Origin: Chrysopilus asiliformis
Lineage: Eukaryota > Arthropoda > Insecta > Diptera > Rhagionidae
Reading direction: 5' to 3'
Length of the DNA stretch: 64,000 nt
Assembly (NCBI GenBank): GCA_964034945.1
Contig: OZ035964.1
Coordinates: 5,702,895 to 5,766,894 of the forward strand
Position numbers and translations under genes: made by a program. Positions 31,985 through 43,189 of this stretch are shown here, one piece after another; positions within the stretch are counted from its first letter, which is position 1; each line of letters begins with the position of its first letter. Under the pieces are notes generated by a model, which made no database searches, was not told where the DNA came from, and saw only the letters and a program-made list of their open reading frames with translations.

Positions 31985-33826
31985 TATAAGAAAGTAAAAA
32001 TTAAGTTTCCTTTTTGAAAATCTCTCGAAAACGATGCGCTTTTTGGAGAAAATGAATATAACCAAATTCAAAGGAAATAAAATTTCCTGCATTTTTTCCA
32101 TTAACGGATTTTACATAATCTTTAACGGTTCTCAAGAAATTTCGCGAAACTAAATTTTGCAGAGGAAAGTTTCGTGTTGAACACAATATTGACATTTTTA
32201 ATCACCCTTTAATATGTGAAAATTAAATTTTCAAATATTTACGATGTTGGCTGCCATAAAAATCTGATTTTGATTAAAATTTTGTTGGACATCAAAGGCT
32301 ATTTTAATGCGTTTTCCGTGGTTTTTAATTAACGCCTCGAAATATGCAATTTACAATGGTATCAATTGCAATACATCTCATTAAAACGTGTTTGCATTTT
32401 ATTCTTTATTAATACTTTACAGCCTTTTAATTGATACTTATTACTCGGAATAGTGTTTAATTATAGAGAATATTTTTTTTAATTATGATAAAATTCACAT
32501 AACGCTATTAATTACTTTTGATATTGAATATTTTTTTTGCAACGGAAATTCCGCTTTCAAATTTTCGCTGCAATTATTCTGTTTTTTTTTGTTCCTTTTT
32601 TTATGTGGATTTGTATTTCATCCTGGAGATAGAAGGATATGCGATAATAAATAATTTTACGAGTTCTGGCATAGACAACGCTAAAATAAGAAAAGTTCAT
32701 TGAAATAGATGTTTGTGTGTGTGTGTGTTTTGTGATAGCAACTAGTTCGACAGTCCTGGGGGTTGTTTGGCTCTAATATTTTTCAAGGTTATTTCCGTGC
32801 CATAAAAAGGACCTCCGGCGGGTGCATCATCTCTCAGATGCGATGCAAAACTCAAGTGTACGTAACGGTAATTCATTCGTACCACCATAAAGTTACATAA
32901 ATACATAAAGTTCCGTCCGTTAATAGTGAATAATAAAACCTTCTTTATACCGCATCGATAATAACACATATGCGAATTTATGAAGTTTTATAGTGATTAA
33001 ACTAAGAAGAATGCTCTATCATAGATAATAAAGTGGTAAGCGGAAAAAACATAAAATTCATCTTTCATCGTTTTCATCGCCTTCGCTACCGCCAACCCCC
33101 TTCCCCCTTTCACACATAAACACAGAACAGCATCAGCTGGAAAGGTGTAGAAAATTGCGCGACAATAAAATCTAAGAAATGCGTTGGGAAAATAACCAAG
33201 TTTGACATTACAGATATTCGGTGTTTCTTCCTGTTTATTGTTTTTTTTTTCAAATAAAATTGACTGTCGGGTTGGTTATGTTTTCCTGGCTTTTCATATG
33301 TGCTGGGACCGTTTAGCTTCCCCACAGGAACAAAATCCCTGGCGATGACAGACAGACGTTGTTAAACAGATCAAGGTGTAATGTTCATGGTTCAGCCCAG
33401 AACGTGTAATAGACTTCCCACTTATCAGCAGATTTTATCAGGAAATTTTATCACTTTATGGTGCGATTTCAGTGCCAAATGAAAATCGAATGACAAAAAA
33501 AAGGATGAGTAAATGTTTTCATAGAAAAACATCCTTTTTAAACCACCCACCGCCCCCCTTTCCCCCTCCTCCCCACACCTTCTCTCTTTGTCATAATTTT
33601 TGTCATCTTTAGACCTCTTTTTCCTCGCTCCGGTAATTTGCGATCTGCTACGCTTGTATTCCAGGGATTGTTTTTGCCTATTTAAGTCCTAACACCCCCA
33701 CCTCCTGTTTTTTCACGACATTTTGTATAGAATTCCATCCCGCCGTCACACTATAGCGTATCACCACCACATCCCCCCTCCCTCCACCTCTAGGTTTTCA
33801 AAAAAAAAATCCAATTGTAGGAAAAT
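31985..33826. other. Intergenic; (TG)n at about 32712-32729, otherwise nothing recognised
   Basis: AT-rich with a short TG microsatellite and pyrimidine-rich patches around 33540-33590. No supported exon. Confidence 0.5.
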
Positions 33827-34142
33827 CATACTAATATATAAAAATGAGTTGGTGTCTGTCTGTCTGTTCCTCTTTCACGCAAAAATGGCTGAACCGATTG
33901 ACTTGAAATTTGTCATAAGTGTCTGTGGTAGTTCTGGTTCCAACATAAGCATACGGAAAAGTATTGCGAGGGGTGGGGGGAGTAGAGGGAGGGGTAAAGT
34001 GATTTCGAAACTTAGTTTTCCCTCTATGTTACTCTTTCGCGGGGAAACTACCGAACCGATTGGCCTGAAGTTTAGCTTCAACATAGACCATAAAAAAAAA
34101 TTTGAAAAAACTTAACCCGCCAACGACGGATATGAAAGCTAG
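33827..34142 (+). mobile_element. Helitron-like dispersed repeat, copy 3
   Basis: It starts ATACTAATATATAAAAATGA, has CTGAACCGATTGACTTGAAA and a second ACCGAACCGATTGG block, and ends ACCCGCCAACGACGGATATG then AAAGCTAGT (CTAG at 34139-34142). It joins the start type seen at 330 to the end type seen at 10822 and 56314, so these belong to one family. Confidence 0.55.
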
Positions 34143-34379
34143 TTTTTAATAAATACCTTAAAAGTGTCCTGTGATTTGTCAGAAGGGGGTGCAAACTGAG
34201 GTATTTCAAACTGTTTAACGCATTACCGTCCGAAATGCGACCAGTAACTTTGAGCAATAGTGAGTCTTATTGTTACCACATAGAAATCAAAATTGCTATT
34301 ATGGAATACAAAGGCTGGCCCCAAAACGGATGAAGGGATTGGCAAAGAAAAACGTTATTTCGAAGTGTTATGAAGGCCT
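34143..34379. other. Short intergenic stretch, nothing recognised
   Basis: No repeat or coding features identified. Confidence 0.4.
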
Positions 34380-35035
34380 ATAAAATACTTTTGCTTCATT
34401 CTCAAAAGCTTTTATTTAGCTTGCCTTCGTGTCTGTCTGTCTGTCTGTCAGGGTCAAATCTTGCAATCGAATGTGGGTCATTCCCTCTTCAAATTTTCCG
34501 GGAAAAAATCTCATCTAGGGTTTGGGGTCACTGAATCCGATTCTGGCATATAAGGATATCTCATAAGCAAGGATATCTATTCGAAGACTAAAAACTTTAT
34601 CTTAGAATATAATACGAGGAATGTCTGTCTGTCTGTCTGTCTGCACAAACGATTTCGAAAACCCGCCTAACGATTTTCACGAAACTTGGTGGTTAGGGAT
34701 TTTCGGGAACAAGGAATCGATCTAGATAGGTCTTACCCCTGAGAAAATTCCCCCTCGATACCCCTCGGCAGGTATCTTCGAATTGGGTGGTCCGATCTTA
34801 ATGAAACTTTACAGTATTACTAAAGAGGATTTTTCCACTAAAAACCTGACTTTTCCCTCCCCTCGATAACTCTCACCTGGTGTCTCAAAACAACGTTTCA
34901 AAAATCGGTGACAGCGATTACCCAATAACCACTCAACCGATTTCTATGAAATTTTGTTGTCGCGCGTTAGTTTTAGTTCTAGCTTTCTAGGTCGGGAATT
35001 TAAAAAGAGGCCGAGCATGGCTCGGTTTTCCTGGT
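34380..35035 (+). mobile_element. Dispersed repeat family 3 with a terminal hairpin and CTGG end, possibly Helitron-like
   Basis: It starts AAAAGCTTTTATTTAGCTTG (34408 onward; the same start is at 53101), followed by a TCTG tetranucleotide tract and GGTCAAATCTTGCAATCGAA. A second TCTG tract lies at 34623-34642. The right end has the hairpin CCGAGC-ATG-GCTCGG (35011-35025) followed after five bases by CTGG and T. A GC hairpin about ten bases before a CTRR end is a Helitron hallmark. Only a search could confirm it. Confidence 0.45.
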
Positions 35036-35510
35036 ACTATAAGCGTGCGAAAGACAAACGTTTATTTAAATTTTTCGATACGATGCACAGTTTTCGAGAA
35101 AACAGGAAAAAAGTATTCCATTTGTGGTTTTATTGGATTTTGATGTATCTGTGAGTTATGTAAAATCCGATTCTAAACACATTTTGTCTTTATAAATTTT
35201 TCAATATTACTCCCCGTTTTAGAGAAAATTGCAAAAAGGAGTTTCGTTTGTATGTGCGAGCGGAGAGGGAAGAGTCCAATTTTGCCCATTCAAGAATCTA
35301 GCCTAGCCATTTACGAGAAACGTAATCATACAATATTTCAAGTCTCTAGTCTCAATCCTTTCTCCATCCTTTCGAAAGATACGGTGTTCACGGACGAATA
35401 GATAGACGGACATGCGAAAATCAAAATATTTTGTCGTCCATAAGACCCTGGTGTAGTTTATTTTTGTATCCGATGGTTGGTTCGGGGTGTTACAGACGGT
35501 ATATTCAAAA
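35036..35510 (-). repeat. Dispersed repeat family 2 copy
   Basis: Contains TTTTCGATACGATGCACAGT, GTAAAATCCGATTCTAAACA, TTTGCCCATTCAAGAATCTA and GGTTCGGGGTGTTACAGACG GTATA, co-linear with 17580-18040. Confidence 0.8.
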
Positions 35511-36079
35511 AAAAAAGCTTTTGCATTGGACTAATTGTCGTGAGAGATAAACAAAATTATTGTCGCCACAATTTTTGTCAATGGAAATTCTATACTTTTT
35601 TTAGGCCTATTGAGAATCAATGAAATTATACTCTCAAGGACTCATCGGGAACGATATTGCGCTCGCCAGGGGAGATCTGAAATTTACAAAAATGTCTGGC
35701 CAACTCTTTTTTTTTTTTTTTTTGAATAGATGAACTTTTTTTTTGTTGTTGTTGTTGTTGGAAATCGTGTAACATCACCTTAAGGATACAATGTGTCGCC
35801 GCACTGCCAACCAGTGATGACCATCCACTCAGGGAACACAAATTTACGTTCCAGCAGCGGTGGGTGGCGTACAAGTCGGGGTTGTCCTAGCAAAGCGAAT
35901 GATGGCACATCGCTGCTGTGCTTGTCCTCCGCAGTTGATGAGGGGGTGTTGGGCGGGATGTGGGGTATTGTTTGCTGCCTAATGGCAATCCTTTGCCTGT
36001 GCTGTGCTGTTCTTGTGGTATGTTGTTTTCTTGCTGCCGCCGATTGGTAACAAAAGCAGAACGTCAGTCCGTAGCCAAG
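35511..36079. other. Upstream region of the 36082 promoter, including a GC-richer patch
   Basis: A T-run with GTTGTTGTTG (35705-35760) is followed by a GC-richer stretch (35790-36060) rich in GCTGTGCTG and CCGCC motifs. An open frame covers it on the plus strand but begins at GTG and ends in a hydrophobic Cys/Leu stretch. I treat the stretch as promoter-proximal sequence. Confidence 0.4.
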
Positions 36080-36114
36080 TCAGTCGAGATCGCGACGTCG
36101 ACAGGTGAAGTTCT
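36080..36114 (+). promoter_or_regulatory. Core promoter: initiator plus downstream promoter element
   Basis: TCAGTC at 36080-36085 matches the arthropod initiator TCAKTY with +1 at the A (36082). AGTTCT at 36109-36114 begins exactly at +28 and matches the downstream promoter element RGWYVT at all six positions. The precise spacing is what makes the pair functional in insects (established). No TATA box is seen. The next coding ATG is at 36753. Confidence 0.55.
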
Positions 36115-36752
36115 CTTGCTGGCGAAATAACTAACAAACAAATAGAACAGAATTCCCGTACAGAAAATTCAAAGAATTATCAGTTGCTACGCACACGTCG
36201 ATTTTCCCGCTTTGAAATTCAAATCCCAATCAAAGTGTTTGATAAGCGCCATCTGGTGACGACGAACATAACAACGGAAGACGACTAAAACGGCAGCTAG
36301 TCTACTGAGTGCCAATCAGTTGTGCTTGAACTTTTCAGCTGTTCGGTTTGGGAAAATTTATCTCTCGCATTAAAAAATTTTTGAAAAACAAGAAAACAAC
36401 GCAACTCAAACCAACGCAACACTTGGATCGAAAAGTTAACAAAAATTTTTTTGCAAAAATCAGGAAAATTTAATAAACAAAAAAAAATTAATTCAATTCA
36501 ATTCGCTGTCAATTTCCGCACAAATTTTTTGAATTTAAATCAAAAAAAGGGTTTTTTCAATAAAGAAATTTTTACCGGTACCGTGAGTAATATATTTCCA
36601 ACCGCTGAAAATTTATCCAAAACGAGAAAACATTTTTTTTGTCGAACAAATAAAACTGCGATTGTTGAGATCCTTTGCTGAGAAGAAAATTCAGTGTACC
36701 AAACTTGGGGGAAAAAATCAAGGAAAATCTCTTAAAATAAATTTGCGTGAAA
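36082..36752 (+). other. Probable 5' UTR: about 670 bp with no ATG in any frame
   Basis: From the proposed +1 to the start codon at 36753 there is not a single ATG in any forward frame, though the stretch is AT-rich and about a dozen would be expected by chance. Depletion of upstream ATGs is typical of leader sequences. It contains CAATTCAATTC and long A-runs. An intron within it is possible. Confidence 0.5.
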
Positions 36753-36846
36753 ATGCGTTATTTTGCAGTTGTATCCGTCTTGATATGCATTTATTTTGTT
36801 TGCAATTCCGTGCCCCAGGTCGACGCTAATCCGTATTGGGATGCAG
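36753..36846 (+). CDS. Signal-peptide exon of a secreted protein, with a GC-type 5' splice site
   Basis: ATG in a good insect context (GTGAAAATG) opens a classic signal peptide: basic N-terminus MRY, hydrophobic core FAVVSVLICIYFVCN, then a likely cleavage after VDA with the mature protein starting NPYWDA. The frame would stop three codons later (GGC AAG TAG), but CAG|GCAAGT at 36844-36852 is an excellent GC-AG-class donor, leaving phase 1. Alternatively the product is a 33-residue secreted peptide ending NPYWDAGK. No downstream exon is recognised in the remaining window, so the first intron is probably long. Signal-peptide exons followed by large introns are common for insect secreted proteins. 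I do not recognise the family. Confidence 0.6.
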
Positions 36847-38423
36847 GCAAGTAGTTTTTCCATTTATAAATTTTTCATATTTTTTTAAATTTTTGTTTTT
36901 CATTGTTTTGTTGAAAATATTTTGAAAAACTTATAAAAATTTCATTAATTTTGATTAAAATTACACCGTATTGTTGTTGGGGGTGGGAAAATTTTATCCA
37001 CATGCGACATTTCAAGTGCAAACCGATAAAATATGTTGCCAGAAAATTTCAAATTTTCATCAATTTCCATAGATTTCGATATCACGGAATTGTGTATGGA
37101 AAGTAATTTTTGCAATTTTTTTAAAAATGATTTTTCACGAATTTTTCCAAACGAAGGAAAACACTGTGACCACTGATTGTTTCTCATTTTCCTCATGGTT
37201 TTTCTTTTCCTCGTCAACTTATGCAGATTTGTTGGTAGGTTGAGATTGGAGGGCCGCCGCCGCCGTCGGTATCACCTGTTGCAGAAAAACTGTTGATTGT
37301 GTGAACGTAAACACATTTGGAAGACTCATCAATTTTCCATCAGATTCGGTGGATTTTCTTTTTTGCCTGCTATTGCTGGATTTTTCATAATGTTTGAAAG
37401 AGAAATCTTTAAGGAATATAAGATTTTCCATCAAACATTTGCTGAGTCAGTTTGTCTGTTAGGCTGTGTGTAAGATTTCTGAAAAACTAATCGAGCTAGA
37501 GCCATGAAATTCTACAGGCATATTTGGCCCTAGAATGGGACAATCTTATCAACCGTTTTTTTGCTGTTTACTCCGAAACTATGGGTTGTTCAGTAGTCTT
37601 ATGTGTAACAAGAGTTAGAGACAATAAAATTTCCTACATTTTTGCCTCTTACTACAACTCCGTATTTCAAGCCGTTATCGAGATTTTACAATTATTTTAA
37701 AAAAAATCAATTTTTTGCCAATTGATCTCGAAAAATAATAGTTTTTTGGTGATTTAATGTGCAGTGAATAATATTTGTCAGAATTTCGTCTTTTATTGTT
37801 ATCCGATATCTTTTGCCGTTATCGAGATATTATCATTGAAACATAAAAATTGAAATTTTTGCGAGTTGCTGGCAAACTAACGGTTTTTCGAAAAAAGAGG
37901 TGTCAAAATTTTCTCTACATGTTTACCTTTTACCATAAATCAATATCTTTTACCGTTATCGAGGTATTTCAGATTTCCTAAAATAGAAATTCATATTTTT
38001 ATATAAACTAATATTTTATTCGTCACGTAAATTGTCCAGAAACGAAGATTTTGTATAAGAAAATCATGCGCTGTTCACATTAGATATTTTTTGGGGTGGT
38101 TTTTTGGCCACAACAATATTTCTACTTAATTTTTATTCTATGCGATTTTGTTCGAAATAAAAAAACGTACCCCAGATTTTAAAAAATACTGAAGCTGAAG
38201 TTGTGGAAAATTCTCGATTTTTTCTCATGGCCGTCGAAAACAAAAAGAAAAATCTTACAGAAAAAGAAATACCGTACATTCATTGAATTTTTCCATGAAC
38301 TAAACTTTCTTGAATGATTTCACGTGCTTTTAAAAGTTGAACTTGTATCGAATTCTTATTCATCGATCCAAACGGCTAATTTTTTTTACAAATTTTTGTC
38401 TTACATCCGCGATTCGAGTGGGT
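36847..38423 (+). other. Probable intron sequence, with a degenerate repeat of about 140 bp at 37660-37990
   Basis: Three blocks carry CCGTTATCGAGAT or a one-base variant (about 37672, 37818, 37958), each preceded by TATTTCAAG or ATATCTTTT and followed by a TATT/TTTACA segment. The spacing of about 140-146 bases suggests a decayed tandem triplication. The rest is AT-rich with no exon that I can support. Confidence 0.45.
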
Positions 38424-38427
38424 TTAA

Positions 38428-38563
38428 CACGTTGACTGCCAGACCAATTTTGCAAAAATGTAAGGGAGATGCCAATACATATAGACGTATGTAGAATGTA
38501 CGTATGTATCCTTGTAGATTGTAGACCCAGCTATCAAAAATGATAGCCATGGCAGTCAATGTG
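38428..38563. mobile_element. piggyBac-type MITE (136 bp) flanked by TTAA
   Basis: The left end CACGTTGACTGCCA and right end TGGCAGTCAATGTG form an imperfect 14-bp inverted repeat, flanked by TTAA at 38424-38427 and 38564-38567. There is a TACGTATGTA palindromic stretch inside. No protein. Confidence 0.8.
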
Positions 38564-41428
38564 TTAAAGAATTTCTAGAAAAACGTCCCAGAGTGGAATC
38601 GCGTAAGGTGATAGTTTATGGTGACTGTGATTCGTCAATTTTCCGGACTTCAATAAAATTGCAACCATAAACATTTTGGCCAAAATTTTCTAATAACTAC
38701 GCGAGTACCACCGCTTTATGATTCCTTTTTTTTTATTAAAATTTACTAAATTTTCACACTACCGAGCTTCGAAAAGTTGCCGAGTGTCTTTCGTCATCGT
38801 ACGCGATTCCACCCCAGGGTGCAAAAATTGCGAGACCTCCACCAAATCGGCTCCAGTTTTTTCCATAAACTGTCCTGCTTTTCACCAATTAAAAATGGTG
38901 ACTGTGACTCGAAAATTTTCCGGACCTCAATAAGTGTGTGTGTTGTTGTTTTTTTTTTGTCTAAAAATCTTAGATTATTGCAAGGAAATGCAAATATTTG
39001 CGATTCCACTTTGTTTAATTTGAAAAACAACCAAAAAAAAAGAGTGGTTTCCTAGGGTTTTCTTCGAAGGGTCTATTTTAAATTTGTAATAGCGATTCTG
39101 AAAAAAAAATCCTCACCCTCAACTTGTAAGTCATTTTCGCTCTGGCTCGCCACCACCTCAATCCGCCTTTTGCCGCTGCACGAGGCAAGTCTGGAGGAAA
39201 ATCTCTTAAATATGGAATAAAATTTTCCGCAAATCTAATTCTTAACACTACAATCATCTTGCCCTTGCCCTTACCCCATCCCCTGCTATAAGAGGTTTAA
39301 AATCTTCCCGGTTTAACTTCAATTTTTTGTTTCCCCGCTCCTCCCATGTTTTAAGCTATTTGAGAATTTTCCAAAGGGATTGTGCTTTTTAGTTGTTTTT
39401 ATTACTTTTCTGTCTTCCTCCCCTTTCCCCCCGCTCTCTGTAGCCCCAGTAATCCCCATCACGAATTAAAATGAATTCATGAATGTCGAAGCGAAGTAAC
39501 TTTTGGTTTTCCCCTCCTCGCGCCCACATTTTTAATATTATTAATTTTTTTTTTTCGCTGTCTTTGATGTTAATTTTATGTTGTTCGACGTGTAAAATTC
39601 AGCTGTTGGCTTCTATGCCTCGAGACAAACCAAACTAAACTAGGATTTCCAATTAAACTTTTGAATAAATTAAATTTTTCCATCGCATAGAAATTCAAAT
39701 ATCTATATAATCACTGGGGGGAAATTCCATGAAAAATTGCCTATGAAAATGTTTGTTTTTTCACTTCGGCAGATTCTAGTTTTATTCATTTTACAAAAAC
39801 AAAAAAATATGTCAAGAAAAACTGAATGACGTAATAGATAATCCTAGTGTAGGCCTCATACAAACTAGTTCGCCATGTTTTATTTCCAAATGATTTGCAA
39901 AAGTCAACCTTTCGGACACTGCGTCCGGGTATATAATTCAAATGGAGTTTCTGACACTCAAAATTAAATTTCGAGCCGTATGTAGAGATCATAGGTGAGA
40001 GTTTACCCATAAATATTATCGAGACAAATGCGGAATTCCTACTATCAAACGCGGACACATGTTTCCGTCTGTTTTTAACGTAATTTTTGGGCCGTCGGCA
40101 GACAGAAATTCTTTCTGCGCGATTTCGACATCTTTAAGCCCCCGAAGGGTTGTAATTCTCTTAGAAAATTCCGAAAAGTTTTAGCCAAAAATAAAACTCT
40201 GATTTTCAACTCGATCGAGGCCAAAATTTTCTTCCGTTATACCTACTGTGAGGGTGGCAAGGAGTGAGGATCAGAGAGAGAGTATAAATTTGCTACATAT
40301 CAAATGTTCTCCCTCTCAAACCCACAAATTTTTCACGCCAAAAACTCTCGATGTTTTCACCAAATCTCTAAATTTCTCACAAAATTGCCAAAGTTTTCAC
40401 TCCAGTGTTTTAGAGCAGTCAAGGGCGACTCGAGCACAGCTCGTAGAGAACAAACAAATTTGTGCAATGCCTTTATTGATGTTATGCTTTGGTATGTGTG
40501 CAATCTGACGTAATCTCTACTCATCTCTGATTTAGAACTTCAAAACCTATAATTTCGATTTATTACAGAAATTCTACAGAAATACTTTTCCGCTTTCCAC
40601 GGTAATCTACGAATTTACCGCTTTTTTCCTCACCACAAGCCGAATTTCGCCGAATACATATAATTAGACTAATTAATTTATTTTTATTTAATTTAGTGTA
40701 AATACTAAACATAAAAAATGACCACGGCATGAGCTGAAAATATCAAATGACAGCCAAGCCAAAAAAACCAATTCAAAAGTCAAATACGATCGGGAAAAGT
40801 CTTTTAGGGGTTTGGGAAAAAAAAGAAGGCGTCCTAAGTCAGGCGTCCTAAGTTTGATTGTCTAATATTTCATCCCCCCCTCCCTCCCTCCCCCCTTCCT
40901 CCCAAAAAGTTGGAAAAAAAATAATATGGAAGAATGGAGAATTTTGCGGTTATTTTAAATTTAATTAGAATTTTCTGTCGTCAAATTTAATTCCTTTTAT
41001 GATTTTTGAGAGTCGTTACAAGAATTTTACTGGCTTGAGAATTTCGCCCCATTATGGAAGAAAACAATCGAAATTTTCTAAATTTTGTGTGGGTGGGGGT
41101 AGGAGTTTTTATGGCAAAAAAAGCATGACAGGAGCTTTTTGATTATCCGAGTATCGTGCGATCACTATTAAATTTTATGTTTGTGAACCGTGCGAGAGGG
41201 GGCGGGGGGAGGTGAAAAGATGAAATTTTTGGAAGAAAAAGTAAATTCTCTCAAAATGCTGTACAATTTTTTTTTGTCGGGGAAAACTTTTTAAAAGCCT
41301 TTCCTTTGCAGAATTTTCCGATTCTTTTATTATTAAGAATTTCTGTTTCGAAATATTTTCTATGCAGAAAAGAAAAACTTATTTTTTGACGTGCTATTGA
41401 TAGATTGTTAGGAAATATTCTGCCCCAA
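38564..41428. other. Intergenic or intronic; one short direct duplication, otherwise nothing recognised
   Basis: ATGGTGACTGTGA(T/C)TCG followed by AATTTTCCGGAC(T/C)TCAATA occurs at about 38619-38654 and 38893-38933. Several pyrimidine-rich patches lie near 39420 and 40870. No exon is supported. Confidence 0.45.
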
Positions 41429-42150
41429 AATTAGTTTCTTCTCTACCCTCTTCCTCCACCCCGCCCTCTAAAGAGTTTTTCCGCTTCCATTTTCAAAAAA
41501 AAACCCCGGTTTTAGCAGAATTTCGCTTGTGTTTGGCAGAATTATCTGTCTTCGAAGATTTTCCTCATTTGGAGATTTTCCGCCTTAGAGAATTTTCTGT
41601 CTTATGCTACATTTACACGAATGACAAATTTGTCATTTTTTTCTTGTCATTATGTTAATTCCCGTGTAAATGGCATAATTTTTGTAATTTTTTCTGTCAG
41701 AAAATGTCAATCTCTCATAAAAGAATGAACTTGTCCATTCTTTTATGCCAGATTGTCATTCGTACAAACGCAATATTAGTTATGACAAAAGTTGGATACT
41801 AAAGTTGTCATAACTAATATTGCGTTTGCACGAATGACAATCTGGCATAAAAGAATGGACAAGTTCACGAATGACAATCTGGCATAAAAGAATGGACACA
41901 CGGGAATTAACATAATGACAAGAAAAAAATGACAAATTTGTCATTCGTGTAAATGTAGCATTAGATTAGTTTCTTCTCTCCTTGCCCCCCCTTCTCATAC
42001 CTTAGAGTTTTCCGCTTCGATTTTCAAAAAAGAAAATCCGGTTTTAGCAGAAATCCGCTTGTTTTGGGCAGAATTTTCTGGCTTCGAAGATTTTCCTCAT
42101 TTGGAGATTTTTCCGCCTTAGAGAATTTTTCCCTCTTAGTGGATTTTCCA
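41429..42150. repeat. Two direct repeats of about 175 bp flanking a foldback transposon
   Basis: 41429-41601 and 41964-42146 share ATTAGTTTCTTCTCT, GAGTTTTTCCGCTTC (with indels), GGTTTTAGCAGAA, GGCAGAAT, CTTCGAAGATTTTCCTCATT, TGGAGATTT and CCGCCTTAGAGAATTTT in the same order. A third, more diverged copy lies at about 45150-45300. The tandem pair is separated exactly by the foldback element at 41605-41960. Confidence 0.85.
41605..41960. mobile_element. Foldback / PIF-Harbinger-like MITE (356 bp) with TTA target duplication
   Basis: The left arm TGCTACATTTACACGAATGA (41605 onward) is the reverse complement of the right end at 41960, and most of the element is palindromic. The inner arms carry TTGTCATAACTAATATTGCG around a short loop near 41790-41806. 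TTA occurs on both sides (41602-41604, 41961-41963), the 3-bp TWA duplication of PIF/Harbinger elements. The right arm has an extra tandem copy of about 43 bp containing GACAATCTGGCATAAAAGAA. No protein is encoded. Confidence 0.85.
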
Positions 42151-43189
42151 TCTTCGCAGAGTTTCCGGACATTCCGGACGTTTTTCCAGAGTTTTCCCGT
42201 GATCAGACTCAAAAACTCCTAAATTTTCTCCCAATTTCAAATCAAGCGTGAAAATCCGAAGAAAAATCGACTCAAGTGTTTCTTGAGGATGACAACCAGG
42301 GGTGAATTTCTTCTATTTTTTTTTTTTTGTTATTCAAAAATTCCAATTCGTGGAAGGGCAAGTCAGAGCAGAATTTATTCCACCTTTAATCGTGTATTAA
42401 TTGTGATGGACCTCTGCTTCTTCTCCCCCCACCGCGCCGCAATTACTCCACACGATTTTATTCACAGCTTCTAAAAAGAAAAAAAAATTACGACCAGCGG
42501 CGGCTGGGAGAGGGGAAATCAGAAATTATGGAATGACATTTGAAAAATGTTTCGCCTCTTCCATGTCAATCTAATTAAAAACGATGCCAAAAATTTTATT
42601 AGACTTTTGTACATATTTTTGTGGGAAACTCTGGTGCGGGGATGTGGGGGGTCGCAATATGAGTGGTGAATGTCGACTAAAAACTGTAATTAAAATTTTA
42701 TAGCGCCGCGTCATGGTGCAATTTCTAAATCTGTTTGGAGATCCTATTTTTTTTTGTTTTTGTTTTCGCTTGTAATCGCCCACCGGGAAGGAGTAAAATA
42801 AGCGTATGTTTGAGGAAGGCGAAAGGATGGGATGGCCCGGAAGGAGCAACGGAAAATGCTAAGATGTCATATTTTGATGCCGCTGAGGTGAGACGAACCA
42901 GGAAAACAAGAGGGAAAAATACAAACAGAAAAGACAGGAAAATTCTCATAAATTAATATCATATGTCCACCTCTTATTACTCTACTCCCGCTGTTGCCCC
43001 TCCCCAACCCGCCGCCCGCCGCACGACTTTCTTTAATAATTTTAATCACGTTTTGTTTTTCATTGCGTGTTTTTCCCCCACGGATTTTCGTGCTGGTGGC
43101 GTTCTCATGATTTTAAGAAAAATGAAATTTCTTAAAAATAATGGGATGTGTGGAAAATAATGTGTTACGAAAACTATTTTTAAAACGGG
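42151..43189. other. Intergenic or intronic, nothing recognised
   Basis: Mixed AT-rich sequence. Several frames of 60-90 codons on both strands have no supporting features. Confidence 0.45.

Noticed and set aside
40860..40890. Pyrimidine-rich CCCCTCC tracts considered as polypyrimidine tracts of exons
   Set aside because: No AG followed by a coding frame with a donor; such tracts are common across the window.
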